This document shows positions 9,383-17,779 of a stretch of DNA of 64,000 bases, piece after piece. The stretch is taken from assembly GCA_020632755.1 (NCBI GenBank), contig JACKEY010000008.1, positions 1-64,000 on the forward strand, written 5' to 3'. A model generated the notes under the pieces. The model worked only from the letters and a program-made list of their open reading frames with translations, ran no database searches and was not told where the DNA came from. Each line of letters opens with the position of its first letter. Within the stretch, counting starts at the first letter, position 1. The translations under genes and the position numbers were made by a program. Source of the DNA: Alphaproteobacteria bacterium. Lineage in GTDB: Bacteria; Myxococcota_A; UBA796; UBA2385.

Positions 9383-9889
9383 CTAGCCGATCTCCACACA
9401 GAACAACCGCTCCCCCTCTCCCTCGCCCCCGAAGAAGGCCGGGTCGTCGACGACCCCCAGCCGCACGCCGTGATCGAGCACGACTCGCCGCTGCCCCTCG
9501 GCCCGGGAGAAGGGCTCGATGGTCCAGGACAGGCCCATGCGGTCGAGCTGCGCGGTGACCTGGGCGGTGGGCAGACCCTCGGCCAGCCAGCCGCGCTCGA
9601 AGGGAGCGGCCAGGCGGTCGAGGTCGTCGCAGAAGAACATGAAGCAGCCGGCGGCGGGGTCTTCGGGGAAGTGGAACTCCATGCCGCCGAAGAAGAGCAC
9701 CTCGGACAGGGCCCAGCCGGCGATGGACAGCCCGGCCTGTTCGGCGCGGTCTTCGGCCAGGGAGCGCTGCCAGCGGTCGGGCTGGCCCAGGTGGGCGACC
9801 AGGACCTGGCGGGAGACGCCTGGGCGCAGGTGGCCCCAGCGGCCGGTGCGCAGCAGGGTGGCGAGGGCGAGGGGGCGGCGGCGGGCCAT
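9383..9889 (-). CDS. Conserved-looking cytoplasmic protein of unknown function
   Basis: 168 residues with no signal peptide. It reads MARRRPLALATLLRTGRWGH...; an aromatic/acidic core (LFFGGMEFHFPED, GCFMFFCDDLDR) and the ending PAFFGGEGEGERLFCVEIG give it the look of a compact alpha/beta protein. I do not recognise a family. An in-frame start 141 nt further upstream would add a low-complexity N-terminus and overlap the promoter region of the divergent gene at 10033, so the internal ATG is preferred. Confidence 0.55.
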   Translation of the reverse strand: MARRRPLALATLLRTGRWGHLRPGVSRQVLVAHLGQPDRWQRSLAEDRAEQAGLSIAGWALSEVLFFGGMEFHFPEDPAAGCFMFFCDDLDRLAAPFERGWLAEGLPTAQVTAQLDRMGLSWTIEPFSRAEGQRRVVLDHGVRLGVVDDPAFFGGEGEGERLFCVEIG

Positions 9890-10032
9890 GGCGGGCTCGG
9901 GGATGGCGGCGAGGCGAAGCTGGCCGGCCGACCCTATCGGGCGCGGGCCCGAAGCCGTCACCGGATCGTCCCCGAGCGGCGTGGTCGGCCTCGCTACGGT
10001 GGCGGCGTCCCCCCTCCCTGCCCGAGGCAACG

Positions 10033-11130
10033 ATGGCTTCGACCCTGCTCTTCCTGCTGGCCGCCTGTGCTCCCGAGCCCGCGACCGTGTCCGACCTGAA
10101 CGACAACGGGCCGCAGACCCGGATCGTGGAAGGTTCGGCCGAAGCCTTCGGCGTGATGGGCCTGCTCAACGACGCCGGCACGACGCTTGCGCTGCTCGAC
10201 GACGATGTGGGGCTGGACAAGCGCGCGGCGACGGCCCTGATCGAGCACCGCGACGGTCCCGACGGCGCGCTGGGCACGCGAGACGACGATCTGTACGAGA
10301 CCATCGCCGAGGTGGACGACCAGTACTACGTCGGTGACTCGGCCCTGGCCGCGCTGTTGACCTACGCGGCCGCGAACGGCTGGGTGCCCGGCCCCGACGA
10401 CGTGGTCGGCGTGTGGGAAGGCGTGAGCTTCACGGCCGACCAGGTGACCGCGGTGCTGGCGCTGGTGAACACGGCCAGCGAAGCCGAGCTGGACGACGAC
10501 GTCGGCCTGGATCGCCGCGCGGCCGCTGGCATCGTCGAAGAGCGCCCCTTCACCGGCATCCAGCAGCTGGCGGACGTGCCCTATGTGGGCGCGTCAGCCC
10601 TCACGAAGCTGCAGGTCTACACCGCCCCCGTCGAGACCGAGGACCCCGGCGAGACCGGCGAGACCGAAGACCTGGGCGATGTCGGCGACGACTGCTCCAC
10701 CGACGCGGACTGCCGGTCGGATCTGCGCTGCATGGGGGCCATCGCCTATGGCGAGGGCATCATGTGCGTGGACACCTGGGGGGTGTTCTCGTGGGAGGGT
10801 CCGGCCACCATCCCCGACAACGGCAGCGAGCTGGTCACGACGGTCGACGTCGCAGGCCTCGCGTCCGTCCCGGTTGACGTGGTGCTGACGGTGCGCATCG
10901 ACCACCCGCGGCCGTCCGACCTGGTGCTGTCGATCGACAACTTCAACGACTACGGACAGACCCTGTGGACGGACGGCGACGACGACCCGGCGCTCGAGAT
11001 GGTGGTCCGTGCCTTCCCGAGCGACGACGCGGTCAACGGCGCGTACCACGTGCGCGTCACGGACACGGTGTCCGGCGTCGAAGGGGAGATCCTGGGCTGG
11101 GATCTGATGATCGTGTCGACCTACGACTGA
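10033..11130 (+). CDS. Lipoprotein with two helix-hairpin-helix-like repeats and a C-terminal P-domain
   Basis: 365 residues. The lipobox is LLAAC. Residues about 35-200 hold two related repeats resembling ComEA-type helix-hairpin-helix modules: LLNDAGTTLALLDDDVGLDKRAATALIEHR...YVGDSALAAL, and LVNTASEAELDDDVGLDRRAAAGIVEERPF...VPYVGASALTKL. A short Glu/Thr linker and a four-Cys segment (CSTDADCRSDLRCMG...C) follow. The last 110 residues read as a proprotein-convertase P/Homo-B jelly-roll (VDVVLTVRIDHPRPSDLVLSI...NGAYHVRVTDT...GWDLMI). HhH modules usually bind DNA, which is odd for a surface protein and raises DNA uptake or binding as a possibility. TACGGT (9995-10000) may be its -10. Confidence 0.72.
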   Translation: MASTLLFLLAACAPEPATVSDLNDNGPQTRIVEGSAEAFGVMGLLNDAGTTLALLDDDVGLDKRAATALIEHRDGPDGALGTRDDDLYETIAEVDDQYYVGDSALAALLTYAAANGWVPGPDDVVGVWEGVSFTADQVTAVLALVNTASEAELDDDVGLDRRAAAGIVEERPFTGIQQLADVPYVGASALTKLQVYTAPVETEDPGETGETEDLGDVGDDCSTDADCRSDLRCMGAIAYGEGIMCVDTWGVFSWEGPATIPDNGSELVTTVDVAGLASVPVDVVLTVRIDHPRPSDLVLSIDNFNDYGQTLWTDGDDDPALEMVVRAFPSDDAVNGAYHVRVTDTVSGVEGEILGWDLMIVSTYD

Positions 11131-11174
11131 TCGCACCCCCGATCGCGTGATAGTCCCGGAGCGCCCTCCTCTCT

Positions 11175-12455
11175 CTGGAACCTCTCACGCTCTCCCTCCT
11201 GCCCTTCGTCGCCACCGCCGGTGCCCTGCTGGCGCTCGGCTGCGCCTCGCCCTCGCCCTCGCCCGGCGACCCGCCAGCTTGCGACGACGAGCGGCCGGCC
11301 GCGCGACCGTACACCTGCGACGACCGGCCGGAGCTCTGCAGCGCCTCGCAAGCGTTGCTCACCGCCGGCGACGCACCCATCCGGCTGGCCTTCGTGGCGG
11401 AGGGCTTCGCCGACGAACACCAGGGCGCCTTCCAGGCGGGGGTCAGGGGCTGGCTGGACCAGCTGTGGGCGGACCCGGAGACCATCCCCGGCCGCGCGCC
11501 GCAGCTGTACGAGGCGTGGACCGTGTTCCCCCACGGGCAGCGCGGACGGACGGTCGACAACGACGTGGACGACACCGCCCTGGGGGGTCGGATCTGCGAG
11601 GCCGAGGGCTGGCAGGGCCGGCTGTACTCGATCGACAAGGACGCCCTGGCGCTGCTGGAGCGCGAGTCGGGCCTGGACCCGGTGGACGCGTGGGTCGTGG
11701 TGTTCGCCGACGCCAACGCCCGTGCCAACACGCTGAACAGCTTCGACGCCCCGTTCGACGGCGAGGCGATCCTGACCAGTGTGGCCGAGAACGCCTGGAC
11801 CCTGGACCACGAGCTCGGCCACGCCCTGGTCTCGCTGGCGGACGAATACTCGAAGGGCGAAGGCGCCTTCGACGAAGATCCGGTCCAGGACGCCGTGACC
11901 TCGCGCCCGTGGCTGGAACACTGGGCGCTGACCCACATCGCGAACCTGACGTCCGACCCCCTGGGCCGGAAGTGGCCCGGGCTCGCGCTGCCCCCCGAGC
12001 CGGGCGGCTGGGCCTACGACGCGGGGATCTACCACCCGACCGCTTCCTGTCGCATGCTGCAGTCGGATCGGGGGGGACCGTTCTGTCCGGTCTGCAACCG
12101 AGAGATCGATCGCTGGCATGCTGCGGTCCAGGGCAACGATGGGCCGCCGGACTGTGACCTGACCGCCCACTTCGGACCCGACGGCGGCGTCCTGGTCGAG
12201 GTCCACGCTCGGGACCTGGACGGTGTGGGCATCCAGGTGGACGGAGCGATCGACGACGGACCCCTGTGGTTCGACCCCACCACATTGCAGCAGCGCTTCG
12301 TGGACCTGGCGGGGGATCCGACCACCGAGCGCACGCTCACCGCGACCTGTACGGACACCGACGGACGCTGGTCCGCGGTGCGGGCGTGGTTCCCTGCGGA
12401 CGCGGCGCCACAGGACGTGATCTTCGAGCGCGCTGGAGAAGCGGCCGCCCGCTAG
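11175..12455 (+). CDS. M64 (IgA-protease type) family metallopeptidase, lipoprotein, apparent CTG start
   Basis: The peptidase core carries LDHELGHALVSLADEY (HELGH about 212-216 from the CTG), the zinc-binding HExxH plus DEY signature of family M64. The TTG at 11355 would give a 366-residue protein that begins inside the fold. The same frame is open further upstream to a stop at 11151 and encodes a perfect type II signal peptide (LSLLPFVATAGALLALGC). That stretch has no ATG, GTG or TTG; CTG at 11175 is the only plausible initiator, giving 426 residues. Its stop (12453-12455) overlaps the stop of the opposing kinase gene within CTAG. The substrate is unknown. Confidence 0.75.
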   Translation: MEPLTLSLLPFVATAGALLALGCASPSPSPGDPPACDDERPAARPYTCDDRPELCSASQALLTAGDAPIRLAFVAEGFADEHQGAFQAGVRGWLDQLWADPETIPGRAPQLYEAWTVFPHGQRGRTVDNDVDDTALGGRICEAEGWQGRLYSIDKDALALLERESGLDPVDAWVVVFADANARANTLNSFDAPFDGEAILTSVAENAWTLDHELGHALVSLADEYSKGEGAFDEDPVQDAVTSRPWLEHWALTHIANLTSDPLGRKWPGLALPPEPGGWAYDAGIYHPTASCRMLQSDRGGPFCPVCNREIDRWHAAVQGNDGPPDCDLTAHFGPDGGVLVEVHARDLDGVGIQVDGAIDDGPLWFDPTTLQQRFVDLAGDPTTERTLTATCTDTDGRWSAVRAWFPADAAPQDVIFERAGEAAAR

Positions 12456-15400
12456 CCCCGCTCGGCCAGCAGCGCATCCCGCGCATCCCAGAACGCCTGG
12501 TTCGGCGTGATGCCGTCTCCGTCCACCGAGTACTCGGGTCGCAGTCCGTCGATGTAGAACATCTCGATCTCGCCCTTGCCCTTGGCGGCGACCAGGCCGC
12601 GGGGCTGGCCGACGAAGAAGGGGGCGGCCTGGGCCCAGGTGGCGGCGGAGACGTTGACGCGGCCGGGCTCGCTGGTGTTCTCCATGCGGGCGGCGACGTT
12701 GACGGTGTCGCCCCAGACGTCGTAGGCGAAGCGCCGCCGACCGATGACGCCGGCGACCAGGGGGCCCGTGTGCAGGCCGATGCGGACGCGGAACGGCGGC
12801 GGCGCACCATCGCCGCGCGGGCGCTGCATGCTGGCGATCATCTCGAGCGCGACCATCACACTGTCCACGACGTGGGTGGCGCTGCGCTCGGGCACGCCGC
12901 CGACGGCCATGTAGGCGTCGCCGATGGTCTTGAGCTTCTCGACCCCCCAGCGGGCGACGATGCCGTCGAAGAAGGTGAAGCACTCCTCGAGCTCGTCGAC
13001 CAGCTCTTCGGGGGACAGGGACTCGGCGACCGCGGTGAAGCCGCGGAAGTCGGTGAACAGGACGGTGGCCTGCGGCACGAAGACCGGCCGGGCGCGGCCG
13101 GTGGCCTTGAGCTCTTCGGCGATCTTCTCGGGCAGGGCGTTCTTGAGCAGGGCATCGGCTTCGCGATGGGCCTGCTCGGCCTCGGCCCGGGCCTGCTCGA
13201 GCTGGGCGGTGCGCTCGGCGACGCGCTGCTCGAGCTGCTGGTAGTGGGTGGCGTTCTCGATGCTGATGGCAGCCTGGGCGAGGAGCACGCGGGCGAGGGC
13301 GAGGCGGGCGCTGGTGAACACCCCCGCGGTCTGGTCGTTGTCCAGGTAGAGGATGGCCTCGAGCTGGCCCTGGTGGACGACGGGGAGGGCGAGCAGCGCC
13401 CGCACGTCGTGCCGCTGGACGTGAGGGTCGGACGTGAACAGTCCCTTGGAGCGGGCGTCGTCGACCAGGATCTCGCGGCCGGTGTTCACCACGTAGTTGA
13501 TGACAGAGACCGGCACGTGGTCGGACTGCTCGAAGGGTCGCCAGGGGTCGAGCAGCTCGGTCTGGATGTCGGGCTCGGCCCGACCGACGGCGGCGACGAC
13601 GAAGCTGCCCGACCGGGCCAGCAGCAGCGCCGCCCGGCGGGCGCTGGACGACTCCAGCGCGATCTTCAGCAGCAGACAGACCAGTCCGTCCAGGCGGATC
13701 TCCTGGGAGATGGCCTGGCTGGCCTGGATGACCGCCTCGGCGTCGAGATCGGCGCCCTCGGACACCGTCCAGGTGCCGGTCATGGCCGAGTCGTGGTGCA
13801 GGCGGCTGGCCAGCTGGGGGTGCTCGCGATCCAACCGGCGGACCGCGGCGACCGCCCCCCAGCGCAGCAGCGCATAGCGGGCCTCGGCCAGGTGGGCCCG
13901 GGCGGCGGTGTCGTCCCCGCGCTGCTCGTAGAAGCCGGCGGCCAGGCGGTTGGCGATCGCCTCGTCGTACAGGAAGCGGCTGCCGCGGGCCGCGCGCACG
14001 GCCTGGACGAAGGCATCGAGCGCCGCGGGATCTCCGTCGACACGGGCCCGCTCGGCCCGCAGGAGCGCGGACTTGTGCGCCAGGTTGCCGGGCGCATGGG
14101 CCGCCCAGCCGTCCACCCGGGACTGTCCGTCTTCGGCCCGGGCGAGCTCGGCAGGATCGCCGGTGCGCTCGTACTCCCGCAGGGCGAGCAAGGCGTCCAG
14201 GGTGAAGAAGACGGGCAGGTGGAAGGTCGCCGTGCCGCCGGCCTGGACGTGCTGGCGGGCCTGGTCGGCGGACTGCCGGGCCTGGTCGTACTCACCCAGC
14301 ATGTACAGCAGGAAGCAGCGATAGTGGTGGACGACGAACAGTCCCGTCGGGTGCTGCAGCTGCTCGAACAGGGGCAGCATGGTGCGCTCGTCGTAGACGG
14401 ACCCGACCAGGACGGTGTCGTCCTCGGCCCGCCCCATCAGGTTGAGCATCAGCTGGTGGACGACGCCGTGCAGGGCGAGGGACGCGTCCTGGGCCAGGGC
14501 CTGGTGGGACCGGGTGTAGCGGTCGACCTGGGGCTCGAAGCGGTCGAGGGGCAGGCCGGCTTCCACCCCGCACATGGCGGTCAGCATGGCCACGAAGTGG
14601 GCGTACTCGAAGTCGCCGATGTCGATGCCCTCGGCGTAGAGCGCGGCGTATTCGTCCAGCGTGTCGTGAAGCGGCTCCTTCCGGTGGCGGACGAAGCCGT
14701 TCCACACATGCCCGGTGCGCACGGCGACCCGACGGGCGTCGGGGAAGCGCTGGGTGAGGGCCATCGCCAGCCGGCCCATCGCGTAGCCGGCGTCGATGAA
14801 GCCGGCGTCGCACAACACGAGTCCGTACACGGCGAAGCCATAGGCGCTCTCGGGGCCGAGCCCGTCCTGCAGCGAGGCGGTGACGATGGCGGCGGCGAGC
14901 ACCGGCATCAGCAGCGGGCGCACCAGGTAGGCCGGAGGGGTGAGCGCGTTGAGCAGCCGCATCGCGGCCCGGCGCTCGGGGTCCTCGATCACGGCGGCGT
15001 CGGGCAGGGCGGCCAGATCGGCGGCCGCGACCAGGGCGCCGCAGGTCTGCATGCTCTCCTGGATGCGCGGCAGGTCGGGGTGCTCGGGCAGCTCGATGCC
15101 CAGCAGGGCCAGGGCCTGCAGGCCGGTGGTGATGGCCTCGGCCGACTGGTTGCGGGCGAGCTGCGCGGCCATGCGGATCTCGAGGGCGGCGACGCGGTCG
15201 AGCACCCGCTCGGCGTGCGCCAGCAGGGCGTCGACGTGCCGGTCCGAGCCGTCGTAGTCCTGGGCCAGGTAGGCCGCGACGCCGGCGTCCCGGTGCACCT
15301 GGTGGGCGAGCTCGGCGTCGACGGCGAAGGGGTCGGGCCCCAGCAGGTCCAGGGCGGCGGACAGGAAGTGCCGCGCGGCGTCCCAGGCGGCCTGCTCGCG

Positions 15401-17656
15401 GGCGCGGCGGCCGGCGGCGGCGGACAGCCGGGCCAGGTCCAGGCGGGCCGCGGCGTCGTGCAGGGCGCGGGCGCCGAGCAGGTGGCCGACGACCTCGAAC
15501 AGCTCCTCGCGGTCTTCGAGATCGGGGTGCCGCGCGCGCAGGGCCTGCCCGGCGACCAGGTGCAGGGCCGCGCGCTCCTCCTCCTCCAGCATGCCGTAGG
15601 CCGCCTGCTGCACGCGGTCGTGCACGAAGGCGTAGCGCTCGCCCTCGCCTCCTCCGACCTCCGCGTCCGCCGCCTCTCCCACCTGGATGACGAGCCCGGC
15701 TTCCTGGGCCGGTCGCAGCGCCGCGCGCAGGGCCGCCTCGTCCGTGCCGACCACCTCGGCCAGTCCGGGCAGCGTGACCTCGGCGCCGAGCAGCGACGCG
15801 ACCCGGACGGCACGGCGACTGTCCTCGGGCAGGCCGCGGATCGCCTCGGCCATGAGCGAGAGCACGTTGTCGGTGAAGCCCAGCGCGGCGATGGCGGCCG
15901 GGTCCCACCGCCAGCGACCCTCCGCCTGGTCGAAGCGCAGGGCGCCGCTGCGCTCGAGCAGACCGACGTACTGGGCCAGGAAGAAGGGATTGCCGCCGGT
16001 GCGCGCCAGGCAGGTCGCCGCGAGCTCGTCGAGGGCCTCGTCGCGCTGGTGCAGGGCGTCGACCAGGTAGGCGCGCACGTGATCGATGCCGAGCGGCGCC
16101 GGCGCCAGGGACGTGATGGGCACGCCGCCTTCGCGCAGCTGCGCCAGGGCGTGGGTGAGCGGGTGGGCCGGCCCGACTTCTTCACTGCGCCAGGCGCCGA
16201 CCAGCAGCAGGTGGGACGTGGCCGGATCGGTGGCCAGGTGCGTGAACAGTCGGATCGTCGGCAGGTCGGCCCACTGCAGATCGTCCACGAACAGCACCAG
16301 GGCCTGGCCGTCACTGGCCAGGGTGCGGGCGAAGCGGCGGAACAGCAGGTGCAGGCGCTGCTCGGCTTCGGCCGGGGGGACTTCGGGCGCAGGGGGCTGG
16401 GGGCCCAGCAGCAGCCCGAGCTCGGGGACCAGATCGACGAGCGCCTGGGCCGAGTCGCCGAGCGCTCCCTGCAGGCGCTGTCGCCAGCCGGCGATCTCGA
16501 CGGGGCTGGCGGTCATCAGGCCCATGCAGAGCTGCCCGAAGGCGTCGGCCAGCGACGCGTAGGGCAGGCCCCGGCGGAACTGGTCGAACTTGCCCGACAC
16601 GAACACGCCGCCGGTCTCGACCATCGGGCGGTGCAGCTCGTGGATGAGCGCGGTCTTGCCGACGCCGGCGGCGCCTTCGACCAGCACGAGCTCGCGGGTG
16701 CCCCCGGCCACCCGCCGCAGCGCGCCCTCCAGCGCGGCGATCTCACCCGCGCGACCGTAGAGCTGCCCGGGCTGCTGGACGCGGGACGGACGGTCCTGGC
16801 GCCGCAGCAGGAAGGACCGGCCGGCCCGCTCGCCGCGCAGCGAGGCCCGGCAGCGCTCCAGGTCGTGGCGCAGGCCGAAGGCGCTCTGGTAGCGCTGGTC
16901 CGCGCTCTTCTGGAGCAGCTCGACGACGACGGCCGAGAGGTCTTCGGGCAGGCTGGGGACCAGGGCGCGCGGGTCGGGCGGCGGGCGGGTGACGTGGGCG
17001 TGCACGAGCTCGAGGGGGTCGTCGCCCACGAAGGGCGGCCGCCCGGTGAGCAGCTCGAAGAGCGAGGCGCCGAGCGCGTAGTAGTCGGAGCGGTAGTCGA
17101 CGCTCCGGTTCATGCGGCCGGTCTGTTCGGGTGCGATGTAGGGCAGCGTGCCGCGCAGGATCGAGGGGCTGGCGAGGGAGGGGCGCTGCCGGCTGACGGT
17201 CGAGGCGATGCCGAAGTCGATGAGCTCGAGGCGGTCTGCGTCGGGGTTCCAGACCATGTTCGAGGGGTTGATGTCCTTGTGCACGACGAGCAGGTCGTGC
17301 ACGCGGGCGAGGGCGGCGAGGGCCTGGAGCGCGAGGTGCAGGGCGAGCTCGGGGGGCAGCGGGCCGCGGTCGCGCAGGTGGTCGGCGACGGAGCGCGCGC
17401 CGAAGTCCTCGAGCACCAGGAAGGGCTCGGCGCCGTCGACGTGGGACTCGAGCAGCACGGCCACGCCGGGGCCCTGGACGCGGGCCGTGATCTCGGCTTC
17501 TCGCCGGAAGCGCTGCAGCGCGTCGGCCGCCGGGTAGGGCCCGCGCAGGGCCTTGAGCACGACGGCACGCCCGTCGGCCTCTCGCCGCGCGCGGAACACG
17601 AGCGCCTGGCCGCCCTGGTGCAGCAGCTCGACGCCGGAGAAGCCCTGGAATGCCAT
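12452..17656 (-). CDS. Ser/Thr kinase - AAA ATPase - GAF - adenylate cyclase fusion
   Basis: 1,734 residues. Order: protein kinase (about 7-280; ATP Lys35, catalytic loop HKDINPSN with Asp129, DFG), AAA/STAND-type ATPase (P-loop EGAAGVGKT, about 305-650), a long helical TPR-like region (about 750-1300), GAF sensor (about 1340-1480), coiled coil (QQLEQRVAERTAQLEQARAE...), class III nucleotidyl cyclase (about 1530-1705). The cyclase has both metal Asp residues (FTDFRGFT, TIGDAYMA). The base-selecting positions read Lys (EKLKTIGD) and Asp (YDVWGDTVN), the adenylate cyclase pair, so cAMP is the expected product. The HRD motif is HKD, a common variant in this family. The start at 17656 was chosen because upstream codons give a Pro/Arg-rich extension. 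Confidence 0.88.
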   Translation of the reverse strand: MAFQGFSGVELLHQGGQALVFRARREADGRAVVLKALRGPYPAADALQRFRREAEITARVQGPGVAVLLESHVDGAEPFLVLEDFGARSVADHLRDRGPLPPELALHLALQALAALARVHDLLVVHKDINPSNMVWNPDADRLELIDFGIASTVSRQRPSLASPSILRGTLPYIAPEQTGRMNRSVDYRSDYYALGASLFELLTGRPPFVGDDPLELVHAHVTRPPPDPRALVPSLPEDLSAVVVELLQKSADQRYQSAFGLRHDLERCRASLRGERAGRSFLLRRQDRPSRVQQPGQLYGRAGEIAALEGALRRVAGGTRELVLVEGAAGVGKTALIHELHRPMVETGGVFVSGKFDQFRRGLPYASLADAFGQLCMGLMTASPVEIAGWRQRLQGALGDSAQALVDLVPELGLLLGPQPPAPEVPPAEAEQRLHLLFRRFARTLASDGQALVLFVDDLQWADLPTIRLFTHLATDPATSHLLLVGAWRSEEVGPAHPLTHALAQLREGGVPITSLAPAPLGIDHVRAYLVDALHQRDEALDELAATCLARTGGNPFFLAQYVGLLERSGALRFDQAEGRWRWDPAAIAALGFTDNVLSLMAEAIRGLPEDSRRAVRVASLLGAEVTLPGLAEVVGTDEAALRAALRPAQEAGLVIQVGEAADAEVGGGEGERYAFVHDRVQQAAYGMLEEEERAALHLVAGQALRARHPDLEDREELFEVVGHLLGARALHDAAARLDLARLSAAAGRRAREQAAWDAARHFLSAALDLLGPDPFAVDAELAHQVHRDAGVAAYLAQDYDGSDRHVDALLAHAERVLDRVAALEIRMAAQLARNQSAEAITTGLQALALLGIELPEHPDLPRIQESMQTCGALVAAADLAALPDAAVIEDPERRAAMRLLNALTPPAYLVRPLLMPVLAAAIVTASLQDGLGPESAYGFAVYGLVLCDAGFIDAGYAMGRLAMALTQRFPDARRVAVRTGHVWNGFVRHRKEPLHDTLDEYAALYAEGIDIGDFEYAHFVAMLTAMCGVEAGLPLDRFEPQVDRYTRSHQALAQDASLALHGVVHQLMLNLMGRAEDDTVLVGSVYDERTMLPLFEQLQHPTGLFVVHHYRCFLLYMLGEYDQARQSADQARQHVQAGGTATFHLPVFFTLDALLALREYERTGDPAELARAEDGQSRVDGWAAHAPGNLAHKSALLRAERARVDGDPAALDAFVQAVRAARGSRFLYDEAIANRLAAGFYEQRGDDTAARAHLAEARYALLRWGAVAAVRRLDREHPQLASRLHHDSAMTGTWTVSEGADLDAEAVIQASQAISQEIRLDGLVCLLLKIALESSSARRAALLLARSGSFVVAAVGRAEPDIQTELLDPWRPFEQSDHVPVSVINYVVNTGREILVDDARSKGLFTSDPHVQRHDVRALLALPVVHQGQLEAILYLDNDQTAGVFTSARLALARVLLAQAAISIENATHYQQLEQRVAERTAQLEQARAEAEQAHREADALLKNALPEKIAEELKATGRARPVFVPQATVLFTDFRGFTAVAESLSPEELVDELEECFTFFDGIVARWGVEKLKTIGDAYMAVGGVPERSATHVVDSVMVALEMIASMQRPRGDGAPPPFRVRIGLHTGPLVAGVIGRRRFAYDVWGDTVNVAARMENTSEPGRVNVSAATWAQAAPFFVGQPRGLVAAKGKGEIEMFYIDGLRPEYSVDGDGITPNQAFWDARDALLAERG

Positions 17657-17779
17657 GCCTTCCCTCGCCTGCCGGGCCCACCGGTGCCTCGCCGGGGCGC
17701 CGGAGGGAGCAGGCCCACCCTCTGCAGGGGGAGACCGTAGCACGGGCAGGGCGACGACGATCCCGGCGTCGACGCGCGC

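Noticed and set aside
12266..17740. A 1,824-codon open frame on the plus strand
   Set aside because: It is antisense to the kinase-cyclase gene, is rich in Gly/Gln/Val/His with no domain, and follows from the GC-rich codon use of the real gene.
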